From NCBI GenBank assembly GCA_949282215.1, contig CASDPF010000001.1:165886-229885 (forward strand): a stretch of DNA of 64,000 bases, in the 5' to 3' direction. Shown one piece after another: positions 49,961 to 59,580 of this stretch. The stretch is from an uncultured bacterium. Lineage in GTDB: Bacteria; Cyanobacteriota; Vampirovibrionia; Gastranaerophilales; Gastranaerophilaceae. How positions within the stretch are numbered: position 1 is the first letter of the stretch; each line of letters opens with the position of its first letter. The notes below the pieces were generated by a model, which saw nothing but the letters and a program-made list of their open reading frames with translations, ran no database searches and was not told where the DNA came from. The translations under genes were made by a program, and so were the position numbers.

Positions 49961-50980
49961 CTAAGTTAAAAATTTTTCAAATAAATTCCATTCAAAAGGC
50001 TTATTATTAGCAAAAGAAAGAATTTTATTTTTGTCAAGAGCTTTCATTTTTTCAAATGCAGCATCATAATCATCATCTCCATTCATTGTGAGAATAGGAA
50101 TTAACGCTTCATAAGCAAGTTTCATTACTTTAGCATCATAATTAATAGCGAGGGTTTTAACTCCGCATTTTAATGCGACAAGAACAGCATGAAAACGCAT
50201 AGCAATCATATAATCAAGCTTTGAAATTTTAATCATGAAATCCACTTGAGAAAGCGAATGCAATACTTCAGTCTGGATTTCAGGGTTTCTTAGTTTCAGC
50301 ATTTTTTCAAAAATCTTACAAATCTTCAAATCAATACTTTTTTGGAAAGAATAAATTTCAATTTTTTTGTCAGGGAATTCACTTACAATCTTATCAGCAA
50401 GCTGATTAAGCAATAAATCATTCATGGTCTTACAATCACGGAGTTGAACACCTATTATACCTGAATCTTTCTCATGACGAGGTAAATCTAAAGAAAACAC
50501 GGGATCATTTACAAGAGTCGCATTAAACCCCCAATTTTTAACTCTTTCTAAACTTTTTTCATCTCTGACTGTAATTAAAGAAGCCTTAGAAAGTATTTCT
50601 TTAACGATTTTTTCAGAACGCGGGTGTTTTAAAGGTCCGATACCCTGAGCAAAGATAATAACCTTTTTCTTTAAAGCGAGAGCCATCTTAATTACAAATG
50701 AATAGTAAAATAAACTCTTAAAACTTGTTACATCCTGTAAAAGACTTCCTCCGCCGGAAATTAAAACATCAGAATTTGCAAGCAAAGCAAATACAGCTAA
50801 GATATTGAAGTTTTTGACACTAAAGACCTGATATAAGGCTGATGTCTTTTTAGGATTACCTGAAATAACAGCAACATTTGAACCACGGGATCTTAGATAA
50901 TCAACAATACAAGCTAAAATTGCATCATCACCAAAATTATCAAAACCGTAATAGCCTGATATTGCAACATTTTTTCCCAT
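49961..50980 (-). CDS. csaB: Polysaccharide pyruvyl transferase (CsaB type)
   Basis: The 339-residue protein begins ISGYYGFDNFGDDAILACIV, then has ISGGGSLLQDVTS and FAQGIGPL, the CsaB signatures. It adds pyruvate ketal to the ManNAc of a secondary cell-wall polymer, to which SLH-domain proteins bind. Together with the UDP-GlcNAc 2-epimerase at 16 kb it suggests a pyruvylated wall polymer. Its ATG overlaps the kdgK stop by one base. Cyanobacterial relatives also use CsaB-like proteins at the cell wall; no SLH protein is visible in this window. Confidence 0.88.
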   Translation of the reverse strand: MGKNVAISGYYGFDNFGDDAILACIVDYLRSRGSNVAVISGNPKKTSALYQVFSVKNFNILAVFALLANSDVLISGGGSLLQDVTSFKSLFYYSFVIKMALALKKKVIIFAQGIGPLKHPRSEKIVKEILSKASLITVRDEKSLERVKNWGFNATLVNDPVFSLDLPRHEKDSGIIGVQLRDCKTMNDLLLNQLADKIVSEFPDKKIEIYSFQKSIDLKICKIFEKMLKLRNPEIQTEVLHSLSQVDFMIKISKLDYMIAMRFHAVLVALKCGVKTLAINYDAKVMKLAYEALIPILTMNGDDDYDAAFEKMKALDKNKILSFANNKPFEWNLFEKFLT

Positions 50981-51921
50981 TATTTAACCTCATTAAAAAT
51001 TCTTTCAACTTCATCTTTATAAGGAATTGATTTTATTGCACCAATCCCTTTTGCCTGCAGTCCTGCAATTACAGATGCAAATTTTACGGCTTCCATAGGA
51101 TTGTAACCATGTGTAATTGCATGCAAATATCCTCCGTTAAAAGCATCTCCTGAGCAAGTAGTATCAACAATATCCTTCGTATAAAATTCGGTAAAACAAA
51201 CATTTCCGCTATAACCTGTATAATATCCGCCTTTCTGGCTTGATTTAATAATTACTGTAGATACTCCTAAATCCCAAATTTTCTTTATAATATTTTCTGC
51301 CGAATCAATTTCCAATATATTAGTAGTATCATACCTATCATTCATAAATAAAATATCAACATAAGAAATTATGGAATTAAAGTTTTCTCTGGCATCTTCA
51401 GGAGTAGTAAGACGAGCTGAGTAGTTCGGATCAAATGCGGTAGTTAAATTATTATCCTTTGCAATTTTAAAAGCTTTTAGAACAGCTTCTGAAGCTGATA
51501 AGGATAATGACATTGTAGTCCCTGAAGAATATAAAGACTTAGAACTAAGAATATATTCTTCGGAAATATCATCTATCGACAACTTTGAAGGAGCAATTCT
51601 GCGGCGGTAATAAGAAAGCTCTTTTTCATCAGCACTTGGTCGAGCAATAAAATAAAGCCCATTAGGTTCATTCGCAAGTTTTACTTGAGAAATATCAAGC
51701 CCTTCAGATTGCCAGCTATCCATTAAAAAATCTTTAAACACATCATTTCCGACTCTTGTTATAAAACCTACTTTAGAACCTGCACGCAAAGCCGCAATTG
51801 CAGTAGCTAAAGCATCTCCTCCATAATATTTATAAAGGCATTCTGAACTACATAGTTTTGTATCGCTTGACAACTCTATCAAGCTCTCTCCAATTGCGAT
51901 AACATCAAGTTTTTCTTCCAT
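50980..51921 (-). CDS. kdgK: PfkB-family sugar kinase, probably 2-keto-3-deoxygluconate kinase
   Basis: The 313-residue protein has the PfkB motifs: IGESLIELSS and the GGDALATAIAALRAG substrate loop near the N-terminus, and DTTCSGDAFNGGYLHA at the active site with the catalytic Asp. KDG kinase specificity is inferred from the following aldolase gene; a fructokinase is an alternative. It lies one base after the eda stop, in the same operon as csaB. It would phosphorylate KDG from uronate or pectin breakdown. Confidence 0.88.
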   Translation of the reverse strand: MEEKLDVIAIGESLIELSSDTKLCSSECLYKYYGGDALATAIAALRAGSKVGFITRVGNDVFKDFLMDSWQSEGLDISQVKLANEPNGLYFIARPSADEKELSYYRRRIAPSKLSIDDISEEYILSSKSLYSSGTTMSLSLSASEAVLKAFKIAKDNNLTTAFDPNYSARLTTPEDARENFNSIISYVDILFMNDRYDTTNILEIDSAENIIKKIWDLGVSTVIIKSSQKGGYYTGYSGNVCFTEFYTKDIVDTTCSGDAFNGGYLHAITHGYNPMEAVKFASVIAGLQAKGIGAIKSIPYKDEVERIFNEVK

Positions 51922-51922
51922 A

Positions 51923-52531
51923 TTAATCCTTCAATTCCTTGATTACAGATTCAGCACGCTTAGATATTTCAGAATAAGAATAACCTTCATAAAAATCACG
52001 ACCGACACCAACAGCAAACGCACCAGCCTTTATATAACTGGTAACTTCTGATAATTTAACATTACCTTGAGCCAGAATATTTAAAAACGGCATTGGCCTT
52101 AATAAATCTTCTACATACAAAGGGCCTCCCAATGCTCTTACAGGATATAATTTAATCAATGGGACTCTTGCCTTCCATGCATTATAAGCTTCATTAGCGG
52201 TAGAAGCCCCCGCAATAAAAGTCATTTGTTTATCTTTAGAAAATTTTACAAGATTCATGTGAAATACGGGAGACGATATAATTTCAGCACCTGCTATCAA
52301 AGCTGATTTAGCCTGTAAAGACGTTATTACACCACCTGCACATACAACCGCATCTTTTGAAATTTCTTCAATAGCCTTGTATATTTCAGGATTTTCAACA
52401 TTAATTTCAAGCACCTTTATACCACCGTCAATTAATGCATGTGCAATATCTAAGACTTTTTGCGGATCTTTTTTCCGAATAATAGGAAATATTCTCTCTT
52501 GAGCAAGAAGATTAATTAAATTTTTTGTCAT
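51923..52531 (-). CDS. eda: KDPG/KHG aldolase
   Basis: The 202-residue class I aldolase has the Schiff-base Lys in LIKLYPV and the acidic residue in VLEINVENPE, with GGVITS and the phosphate loop GVGRDFY. It splits 2-keto-3-deoxy-6-phosphogluconate to pyruvate and glyceraldehyde 3-phosphate. With kdgK it makes the lower Entner-Doudoroff/uronate branch; the dehydratase is not here. The pyruvate produced could also feed the neighbouring pyruvyl transferase via phosphoenolpyruvate, but that is inference. It is the first gene of the operon. Confidence 0.9.
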   Translation of the reverse strand: MTKNLINLLAQERIFPIIRKKDPQKVLDIAHALIDGGIKVLEINVENPEIYKAIEEISKDAVVCAGGVITSLQAKSALIAGAEIISSPVFHMNLVKFSKDKQMTFIAGASTANEAYNAWKARVPLIKLYPVRALGGPLYVEDLLRPMPFLNILAQGNVKLSEVTSYIKAGAFAVGVGRDFYEGYSYSEISKRAESVIKELKD

Positions 52532-52592
52532 ATTCTATCCCTTTTTTAGAATTTATTATATCATAAAGATAAGGATATTGGGATTTGTGAAC

Positions 52593-54542
52593 ATGAAAAT
52601 ATTTAAAAATAAATCATTCTTTTTAAAATCAATCTTTTTGCACATATTTTTATCAATAATAGCAATAGGAATATCTTGGAATTTGTTTGAGCCAAGTGCT
52701 TATAATTTTATGATGAAAAACTTTATTACGAATAAGTCAGGCGATCCAAATATCGCATTAATCGTAATTGATGATAAATCAATTGAATATCAAAGGTGGC
52801 CTTGGCCTAGAGAAAATTATGGAAAAATATTTGAATATTTAAACAACTATACAAAAGCTAAATTAATTGGTTATGATGCCATATTAGTAACATTAGACAA
52901 AGAAAATCCTAATTCTGATAAATACTTTTTCGACACAATAGCAAAAATATCTAACTTAGTTGTAGGCTTCAGTCCGCAACAGCATGCCTATGAAAATGAA
53001 GCAGACAAAAAATATGATGAAATATTTAAAAACAAATTTGCCACAAATATAAAACTAACATTTACGCCATTTGATTATGGCAGATATCAAAGTATATCAA
53101 AATTTCCAATGCCATATTTTAATGCAGTAAAAATGGCAGGATCCGTAAATATATCCCAAAATCATGACGGGTATCTAACATATATGGATCAACTCGTGTC
53201 TGTAAACGGAACATATTACCCATCGCTCGGACTAAAAATGTATTTAGCACTGAATAATACTAACGATCTTACTGTATACAGCGATAAAATAGTGGTAGAC
53301 AAAACAGGTTTAACCATAAATACCATTTCAACTACTAAAGGAATACAGTCACTTTTAAAATATTACAAGTTAGCTGATAGCTCATACTCTCATAATAAAT
53401 ACTCAGCGATTGATATAATTAAGTCACTAGAATTAATTAAACAAGGGAAAAAACCAATTGTCGATCCTGCTGAATTTAATGGGAAAATAGTGTTCGTAGG
53501 TGCGAACGCAAAAGCAGCCGCATTAGCACTTGAGGATGCTGTTCCTACACCAATGCAGCAAAAACACCCAGGAGTAGACATTCAAGCAACAAATTTGGAT
53601 AATATTTTAAATAATGAATTTATAAAACAAACAGGATTTTTATTTGACCTAACAATTCTTATTACAATTACGCTAATGACTTTTATCTTAATTAGTAAAT
53701 TTTCATATTTTGTATCTTTATGTCTAATAATTTTACTAGCAGGCATATATACTTTATTTAGCTTTATTTGCTATAAAAACGGGCTTGCAGTCAACATAAT
53801 TACGCCAATAATAATACAATTACTGACAACAATATTTGGCTATTCATACAGATTTTTGCAAGAAGGCAAAAACAAAGAAAAAATCAAACAAGCCATGGGA
53901 AAATATCTATCCCAAGACATTATGAAAAATGTAGTCCAGAATATCGATGACATAAAATTAGGAGGTAAACGTGCAAATGTAACAGTTTTGTTTGCGGACA
54001 TCAGAGGATTTACGAGCATGAGTGAAAAAATGACCGCAGAAGAGGTATCTGTTATTTTAAACGAATATTTTACTGAAATCGAACCTATAATTACAAAATA
54101 CAACGGAGTAATCAATAAGTTTATCGGGGATGCGGTTATGGCAATTTTCGGGGAACCAATTCAAGATATAAACCATCCTCAAAATGCTGTCAAATGTGCT
54201 TATGAAATGCTAAAAACAGTCGACCGTTTACAAGATAAGTGGCTTTTTGAAGGAAAACCTAAAATTGAAATAGGAATCGGTATAAATACCGGAGAGGCCT
54301 TTGTAGGTAACATAGGTTCAGAAAAGCGTCTTGAATATACTGTCATTGGAGATACAGTAAACCTTGCCAGCCGTATTGAGAGTTATAATAAAGTCTATAG
54401 AACTAATTTTCTAATTAGCAGTTCAACATATTCATACGTAAGCTCTATAGCTGATGTAATAAAAATCAGTGAAGTCCAAATTCGAGGCAAAGCTAAAAAA
54501 ATGGACATTTACGAAGTTTTAAGGTTAAGCCAAAATGATTGA
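52593..54542 (+). CDS. CHASE2-domain class III adenylate/guanylate cyclase
   Basis: ATG 52593 avoids a TTG too close to AAGGA upstream. The 650-residue protein has an N-terminal membrane helix, a periplasmic CHASE2 domain (about 45-360), three membrane helices (about 370-435) and a catalytic domain with metal Asp D469 (FADIRGFTSMSE) and D513 (IGDAVMAIFGEP), the purine Lys in NKFIGD and NLASRIES for transition-state Asn and Arg. All are intact. It makes cAMP (or cGMP) in response to an extracellular signal. It overlaps recG by eight bases, an unexpected pairing. Confidence 0.92.
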   Translation: MKIFKNKSFFLKSIFLHIFLSIIAIGISWNLFEPSAYNFMMKNFITNKSGDPNIALIVIDDKSIEYQRWPWPRENYGKIFEYLNNYTKAKLIGYDAILVTLDKENPNSDKYFFDTIAKISNLVVGFSPQQHAYENEADKKYDEIFKNKFATNIKLTFTPFDYGRYQSISKFPMPYFNAVKMAGSVNISQNHDGYLTYMDQLVSVNGTYYPSLGLKMYLALNNTNDLTVYSDKIVVDKTGLTINTISTTKGIQSLLKYYKLADSSYSHNKYSAIDIIKSLELIKQGKKPIVDPAEFNGKIVFVGANAKAAALALEDAVPTPMQQKHPGVDIQATNLDNILNNEFIKQTGFLFDLTILITITLMTFILISKFSYFVSLCLIILLAGIYTLFSFICYKNGLAVNIITPIIIQLLTTIFGYSYRFLQEGKNKEKIKQAMGKYLSQDIMKNVVQNIDDIKLGGKRANVTVLFADIRGFTSMSEKMTAEEVSVILNEYFTEIEPIITKYNGVINKFIGDAVMAIFGEPIQDINHPQNAVKCAYEMLKTVDRLQDKWLFEGKPKIEIGIGINTGEAFVGNIGSEKRLEYTVIGDTVNLASRIESYNKVYRTNFLISSSTYSYVSSIADVIKISEVQIRGKAKKMDIYEVLRLSQND

Positions 54543-56919
54543 AAACCTTGATAAACTTAAAATAGCTATTGATGTTGAGATTAAATACAAATATATAGAT
54601 ATTCGGGGGAAATCTCAAAGTTTTTCTTCATTCATAAAAAGCGAAGCAAAAAAACTCTATAAAGCTACTCAGAAAAACCCTCGCTGGGCAGTTATAATTG
54701 AAGCATTTGAGCACTACCCTTATGCCTCTTTAAATGAACGCCGTAAATCAATAGACAGACTGATTAAAGTTATAAAATCAGAACTTCAAACCTCTAATAC
54801 AGAAACTTCCCCAAAAAATACAGACGAAATTCCGAAAAATCCAAATGAAGTTGATGTTATGTACGTAAAAGGTGTAGGACCAAAAGTAGCATACAAACTT
54901 AACAAACTGGGAAGTTATACTGCAAATGATTTAATGTGTTATTTTCCCAAAAAACATATTGATTACTCAACAAGAACCCTAATAAAAAATTTAAAAGAAG
55001 GGGAAAATACAACTATTTTCGGCTATATAAAGTCAGTTTCCGCTTTTAATACAAAAAATAATCTTTCAGTAGTAAAAGTAAAAATAGCAGATGAAACAGG
55101 CAGTATTGACCTAAGCTTTTTCAACGCAAAATCAAACAGGTTTATATTAGAAAGAACAAAAGCACAATTTCCAGTGAATGCAGGCATCATGATATCAGGT
55201 ACAGCCAAAATAAATAATTATGACCATAAATTAACTATAGATAAACCAACATATTCCATAATGACAGGAGAATTTTTGGAAGGTAATACAACGAACTTAA
55301 ATATGGCAAGAATTGTTCCAATATATTCAGTATGTGAAGATTTGAGCATAAAAACACTCAGAAAAGCTATTTATAACGCAATTCAACTCTATAAACCTTT
55401 TATTAAGAATATTATCCCTGACGAAATAAGAGAACGACTTGGAATAATGAATAAACAAGATGCCATAGAACAAATTCATTTTCCTGAAAGCATAGATTCA
55501 CTGGAAAGAGCACGTTTTAGCCTGATATTTGAAGAGTTATTTTTGGTACAATTAAAACTTATAAGAATTCGCAACGAAAACAATACACATTCTGCAATTG
55601 CACTAAAAATCGAAGAAAACGGATTAGTCCAAAAATTTATAAAAAGTCTTCCTTTTGAACTAACAAGCGGACAAAAGAAAGCCGTAAACGAAATTTTGCA
55701 TGACCTTAATTCTGAACATCCAATGGCGAGACTTCTGCAAGGTGATGTCGGAAGCGGAAAGACTGTAGTTGCCTGCATTATGTTACTTGCAGGTATTGAG
55801 AACGGCTATCAAGGTGCTCTGATGGCTCCAACTGAAATCCTTGCTCAACAACACTACAATAATTTAGTTCAATGGCTTACCCCTCTGGGACTAAGCGTAG
55901 GGCTATTTCTTGGCAGTCAGGGAAAAAAAATCAGAGAAAAATTTCAAACAGATTTAAGAAACGGACAGACGAATATTGCAGTAGGTACACATGCTCTAAT
56001 TCAAGATAATATTGAATTTAATAATTTGGGAGCAATAGTTGTAGATGAACAACACAGATTTGGTGTAAAACAGAGGAATATTCTTAAAAAGAAATCACAA
56101 AATCCGCAAATTCTTACAATGACAGCAACCCCTATTCCAAGAACGCTTGCCATGACTGTGCATGGAGACTTGGATTTAACAGTAATAGACGAGCTACCTA
56201 AAGGTCGAAAACCTATCATAACTTCACTTACAAGCTCACACAAACAAGTATATGAGTTAATAAAAAAAGAAGTTGAATCAGGGCGTCAGGCTTATGTTGT
56301 CTACCCATTAATTGAAGAAAGTGAAACTCTTTCAGCGAAAGCTGCAACTATTGAGGCAGAAAAGCTGCAACAGGAAATATTTCCGCAATTCAAAGTAGGA
56401 CTTTTACATGGAAAACTAAAAAATGATGAAAAAGAGAAAGTCATGGACGATTTCAAAAATAAGAATTACGATATATTAGTTTCTACAACAGTAGTCGAAG
56501 TCGGAGTGGATGTTCCAAATGCAACTGTTATGGTAATAGAAAATGCCGAAAGATTCGGACTGTCTCAACTACACCAATTAAGAGGCAGAGTTGGACGTAA
56601 TCAGCTCCAATCATACTGTATTCTTGTAAGTTCAACTCGCTCCCAAGAAACGAAAGAACGTCTAAATATAATGACCCAAACGAATGACGGATTTGTTATT
56701 GCTGAAAAAGATTTGCAGCTGCGAGGTCCAGGAGAATTTTTAGGAACAAGACAAAGCGGTCTGCCTGACTTAATTATTTCGGATATAGTAAGAGATGCTA
56801 AAATTCTTGAACTTGCACGTAATGAAGCAATTGACTTTTTAAAATTGAACAATATTAACGAGTTTCCTTATCTGCAAAAAGTCACTTCTTTGCAAATGTT
56901 TAGCGGACTTGATATATAG
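54535..56919 (+). CDS. recG: ATP-dependent DNA helicase RecG
   Basis: The 794-residue helicase rewinds stalled replication forks. After an N-terminal extension of about 100 residues it has the wedge OB domain (GYIKSVSAF...), Walker A GDVGSGKT (403-410), DEQHRFGV (504-511) and the later motifs TATPIPRTLAM, VGVDVPNATVMV and QLRGRVGRN. The length agrees with cyanobacterial RecG, which carries a similar extension. It starts within the cyclase gene's last eight bases and has no separate promoter in view. Confidence 0.95.
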   Translation: MIENLDKLKIAIDVEIKYKYIDIRGKSQSFSSFIKSEAKKLYKATQKNPRWAVIIEAFEHYPYASLNERRKSIDRLIKVIKSELQTSNTETSPKNTDEIPKNPNEVDVMYVKGVGPKVAYKLNKLGSYTANDLMCYFPKKHIDYSTRTLIKNLKEGENTTIFGYIKSVSAFNTKNNLSVVKVKIADETGSIDLSFFNAKSNRFILERTKAQFPVNAGIMISGTAKINNYDHKLTIDKPTYSIMTGEFLEGNTTNLNMARIVPIYSVCEDLSIKTLRKAIYNAIQLYKPFIKNIIPDEIRERLGIMNKQDAIEQIHFPESIDSLERARFSLIFEELFLVQLKLIRIRNENNTHSAIALKIEENGLVQKFIKSLPFELTSGQKKAVNEILHDLNSEHPMARLLQGDVGSGKTVVACIMLLAGIENGYQGALMAPTEILAQQHYNNLVQWLTPLGLSVGLFLGSQGKKIREKFQTDLRNGQTNIAVGTHALIQDNIEFNNLGAIVVDEQHRFGVKQRNILKKKSQNPQILTMTATPIPRTLAMTVHGDLDLTVIDELPKGRKPIITSLTSSHKQVYELIKKEVESGRQAYVVYPLIEESETLSAKAATIEAEKLQQEIFPQFKVGLLHGKLKNDEKEKVMDDFKNKNYDILVSTTVVEVGVDVPNATVMVIENAERFGLSQLHQLRGRVGRNQLQSYCILVSSTRSQETKERLNIMTQTNDGFVIAEKDLQLRGPGEFLGTRQSGLPDLIISDIVRDAKILELARNEAIDFLKLNNINEFPYLQKVTSLQMFSGLDI

Positions 56920-57001
56920 TTACAAACAATTGTAAAAAGGGCATAATAAGTAATATAGGGAAGGAATTGTTACGTTAAGTTAAAATTTTATGCCCCAAAA
57001 T

Positions 57002-57035
57002 AGCAATTTTTCTCAAAGTATATGCTTTATATATA
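57002..57035 (+). promoter_or_regulatory. Shared surface-gene element, copy 3
   Basis: AGCAATT, 15 bases, GCTTTATATATA, then CAAGAGAGTA. The second box starts 37 bases before the ATG at 57061. From AGTATAT onward it is nearly identical to copy 4 before 58162. Confidence 0.65.
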
Positions 57036-57060
57036 CAAGAGAGTATAAAGGAACGAGATT

Positions 57061-58026
57061 ATGAGTTTTGGTATAACACCTAGAGCTTCATATAAGCCTT
57101 TGGGCAGACAGCCATTTAGACCAGGACAATGGCAAGGTTATAAAGCTGGCTCAAGTCACACTACATATATACAAAATAATTTCTTTGGAAGCAGTTACAA
57201 TTCCGGCATGAATTACGGTTATAACTATGGTAATTATTGTAATAATGATGACGGATTAAGCAAAGGCATGAAATGGATGCTTGGTATAGGTATTGGAACA
57301 ACTCTGCTCGGAGGAATTTTGAAACTTTTTGGAGTAGGTGGAAATGACGAGGCAGCTACAATCACAACAAAATCAACAGACAATACTAAAAAAACTCCTG
57401 ATCCAAAATCACAAACAAAAGTTGAAGATGAAACAGATGTAGATAATACAGATAATGGTAATAACACAAATACTGATAATGACACTGAAAAATTAAATCA
57501 AGAAAAAACTGACACAAAACAGGACATATTAAAAGTAGAAAAACAAGAAATAAGCCAAACAACAAATTACACAGTCCAATATGGCGATACTTGGGCAAAT
57601 ATAATTATGGCAAAATATAAAGATGAAAACGGAAATCCTATAAGTTTTGCCGATGCTAAAGAATTATGGACACAATTAAAAGAAGAATGCGGAGTCAGTA
57701 AAGATGCAGATGGCATGCCTTCTAACATAGAATTACCAAATGAATTTAAAAACTATAAACTAGATATAAATGGTAAAGTTACAGCTAACACTAATTTTGA
57801 TAATCCGGATTATAAAGAATATGATGGTAAAAAATTCCAAGCAAAAACCTCAACACAGTATAGTGCAACAGGCTCCATAAACGGAAAATCAATAGGTACA
57901 ATTTCAGGCTCCGGAAAAGAAGTAACCGAACAATTAAGAGCAAAAGGCTTCTCTGATAAAGATATAAAGACTGCAATGCAAAACGGTGAAGTCAAAATAA
58001 CCAAACAAGCTGAGGAAGAAAATTAA
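57061..58026 (+). CDS. Tandem surface-type protein A with LysM-like domain
   Basis: The first 95 of 321 residues are almost the same as in the next gene: MSFGITPRASYKPLGRQPFR, PGQWQGYKAGS, a Gly/Tyr/Asn stretch, then a membrane helix (KGMKWMLGIGIGTTLLGGIL, about 73-92). After a Thr/Asp/Asn-rich linker, residues about 178-230 resemble LysM (NYTVQYGDTWANIIMAKYKD), which binds peptidoglycan. The rest is polar and without known folds. N-in orientation is uncertain because no signal peptide precedes the helix. GGAACGAG precedes the ATG. I infer an envelope protein linked to the wall. Confidence 0.75.
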   Translation: MSFGITPRASYKPLGRQPFRPGQWQGYKAGSSHTTYIQNNFFGSSYNSGMNYGYNYGNYCNNDDGLSKGMKWMLGIGIGTTLLGGILKLFGVGGNDEAATITTKSTDNTKKTPDPKSQTKVEDETDVDNTDNGNNTNTDNDTEKLNQEKTDTKQDILKVEKQEISQTTNYTVQYGDTWANIIMAKYKDENGNPISFADAKELWTQLKEECGVSKDADGMPSNIELPNEFKNYKLDINGKVTANTNFDNPDYKEYDGKKFQAKTSTQYSATGSINGKSIGTISGSGKEVTEQLRAKGFSDKDIKTAMQNGEVKITKQAEEEN

Positions 58027-58100
58027 TAAAGTCTAAACAGCATATAAAACAGCAACTTCAGGGTAATGTAACAAAATATTAAGCAAAAAATGACCAAAAA

Positions 58101-58134
58101 GGCAATTATTTACTAAGTATATACTTTATATATA
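58101..58134 (+). promoter_or_regulatory. Shared surface-gene element, copy 4
   Basis: GGCAATT, 15 bases, ACTTTATATATA, then CAAGAGAGTA. The second box starts 39 bases before the ATG at 58162. Confidence 0.65.
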
Positions 58135-58161
58135 CAAGAGAGTAAAAATTGAGGTAAAGAT

Positions 58162-59580
58162 ATGAGTTTCGGTATAACACCAAGAGCATCATACAAGCCA
58201 TTAGGCAGACAACCATTCAGACCAGGACAATGGCAAGGATATAAAGCTGGTTCTAAACATACTACTTATATCCAAAATAACTTTTTTGGTTCTAGTTACA
58301 CATCAGGCTACAACTACGGTAACTATGGAAACTATTGCAATCATGATGACGGTCTGAGCAAAGGAATGAAATGGATGCTTGGTATAGGTATCGGGACAAC
58401 ATTGCTCGGAGGAATTTTAAAATTATTCGGCATAGGTGGAAGCGAAGAAGCAGGGGGAGTATCAAGACAAACAACAACTACTCCTACTGAAGCCACTACT
58501 CCTACTGAAGCTACTACTCCTACTGAAGCTACTACAGCGACCACACCTACAGCAGCGACAATGCCTACTACATCTACAGCACCTACAGCAGCAACTACAC
58601 CTACTGAGCCGGAAACAAACCCGTATGATTTATCAAAATTTAATAATATGATATGCCGTGATGCAAGCGGAAAAACACAAAATATTTCAGGCAACTTAAA
58701 TATCACAAAACAAGGAGCTGAAGGTGAACCGCCACAAGAATTCACTATAACAGATAACTCATCCGGCACACCTCACACATATACATATCAATTAGCAGGA
58801 ACATCAAGTGATGGGAAACCAATATACAATTGCGTATCAATGAACGGACAACCGGTTAACGGTTCAGCACAATACACACTTGAAACAAAAGCTGACGGAA
58901 CTCCTGAATTAGTTCAATACGAAAATCAAGCAAACTATGGTCAAGGACTAAAATTCGGAACAATAGCAACGCAGAAAAAACCTGCTGCCGCAGAACCAGA
59001 AGCAGTAACCCCAACTCCACAGGCAGCAAGTACTCCAACAGAAGCTGCAGTTGAAGAACCTGAAGCTAAACCTCAACAAGAAGTAAAACAAACTCCAACT
59101 GCTGAGCCAAAGGTAAAAGCTAATGGAAAAGAAGTTGGCAAACAAGTGGCAGATGACCTTGTAGGATACACAAATGATGAAGAAAAAGCCAGAATTATAA
59201 GTAACATTAAAAATAATGTAGACAGTTCAAATGTTGTTGATTTCTTAAACAGTTACAAAGATAATAAAGGACTGGGTGACAATATAATCAGACAAATTAA
59301 TACTGAATTTGGATGGGATAATCAAGAAAAAATTCAGGCTCAAAAGAAAATTATTCAAGAGTTAATGAACAAAGCCGACAGTGAAGGAATTCAACTTGAT
59401 ACAGGCACCAGAGATTTTGTTGAAAAATTCCTAGCTGTGGATGATAAGAGCAGCATCTCTAACACATATGCAGATAATTTGGACAAAGTAATAAACAGAA
59501 TATTAGAAGAACTAAAACAAAAGCCAGGCAATTATGGTGGCGGTGATTTTGGCGGCGGCGGTGCCGGTAGCAGATTTTAA
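58162..59580 (+). CDS. Tandem surface-type protein B with Thr/Pro repeats
   Basis: The 472-residue protein shares its first 95 residues, including the membrane helix, with protein A, then diverges. There is a TPTEAT-type repeat (about 107-150), a beta-rich section (GNLNITKQGAEGEPPQEFTI) and a Gln/Ala/Pro/Glu linker. A helical C-terminal domain follows (SSNVVDFLNSYKDNKGLGDN), ending GGGDFGGGGAGSRF. The LysM-like part of protein A is absent. GAGGT precedes ATG and a terminator follows. Duplication clearly included the promoter, so both are co-regulated. Function unknown. Confidence 0.75.
   Translation: MSFGITPRASYKPLGRQPFRPGQWQGYKAGSKHTTYIQNNFFGSSYTSGYNYGNYGNYCNHDDGLSKGMKWMLGIGIGTTLLGGILKLFGIGGSEEAGGVSRQTTTTPTEATTPTEATTPTEATTATTPTAATMPTTSTAPTAATTPTEPETNPYDLSKFNNMICRDASGKTQNISGNLNITKQGAEGEPPQEFTITDNSSGTPHTYTYQLAGTSSDGKPIYNCVSMNGQPVNGSAQYTLETKADGTPELVQYENQANYGQGLKFGTIATQKKPAAAEPEAVTPTPQAASTPTEAAVEEPEAKPQQEVKQTPTAEPKVKANGKEVGKQVADDLVGYTNDEEKARIISNIKNNVDSSNVVDFLNSYKDNKGLGDNIIRQINTEFGWDNQEKIQAQKKIIQELMNKADSEGIQLDTGTRDFVEKFLAVDDKSSISNTYADNLDKVINRILEELKQKPGNYGGGDFGGGGAGSRF
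58480..58533 (+). repeat. Three tandem 18-bp repeats encoding TPTEAT
   Basis: ACTCCTACTGAAGCYACT repeated three times without spacing. Copy number could vary in steps of six residues. Confidence 0.85.

Noticed and set aside
52593..54542. Diguanylate cyclase as partner of the PilZ protein
   Set aside because: The catalytic domain has class III cyclase Asp residues and no GGDEF motif.
58341..58769. 142-residue minus-strand frame inside the TPTEAT gene
   Set aside because: It is the antisense of a Thr/Pro repeat giving a Val/Gly repeat; no ribosome site or codon bias.
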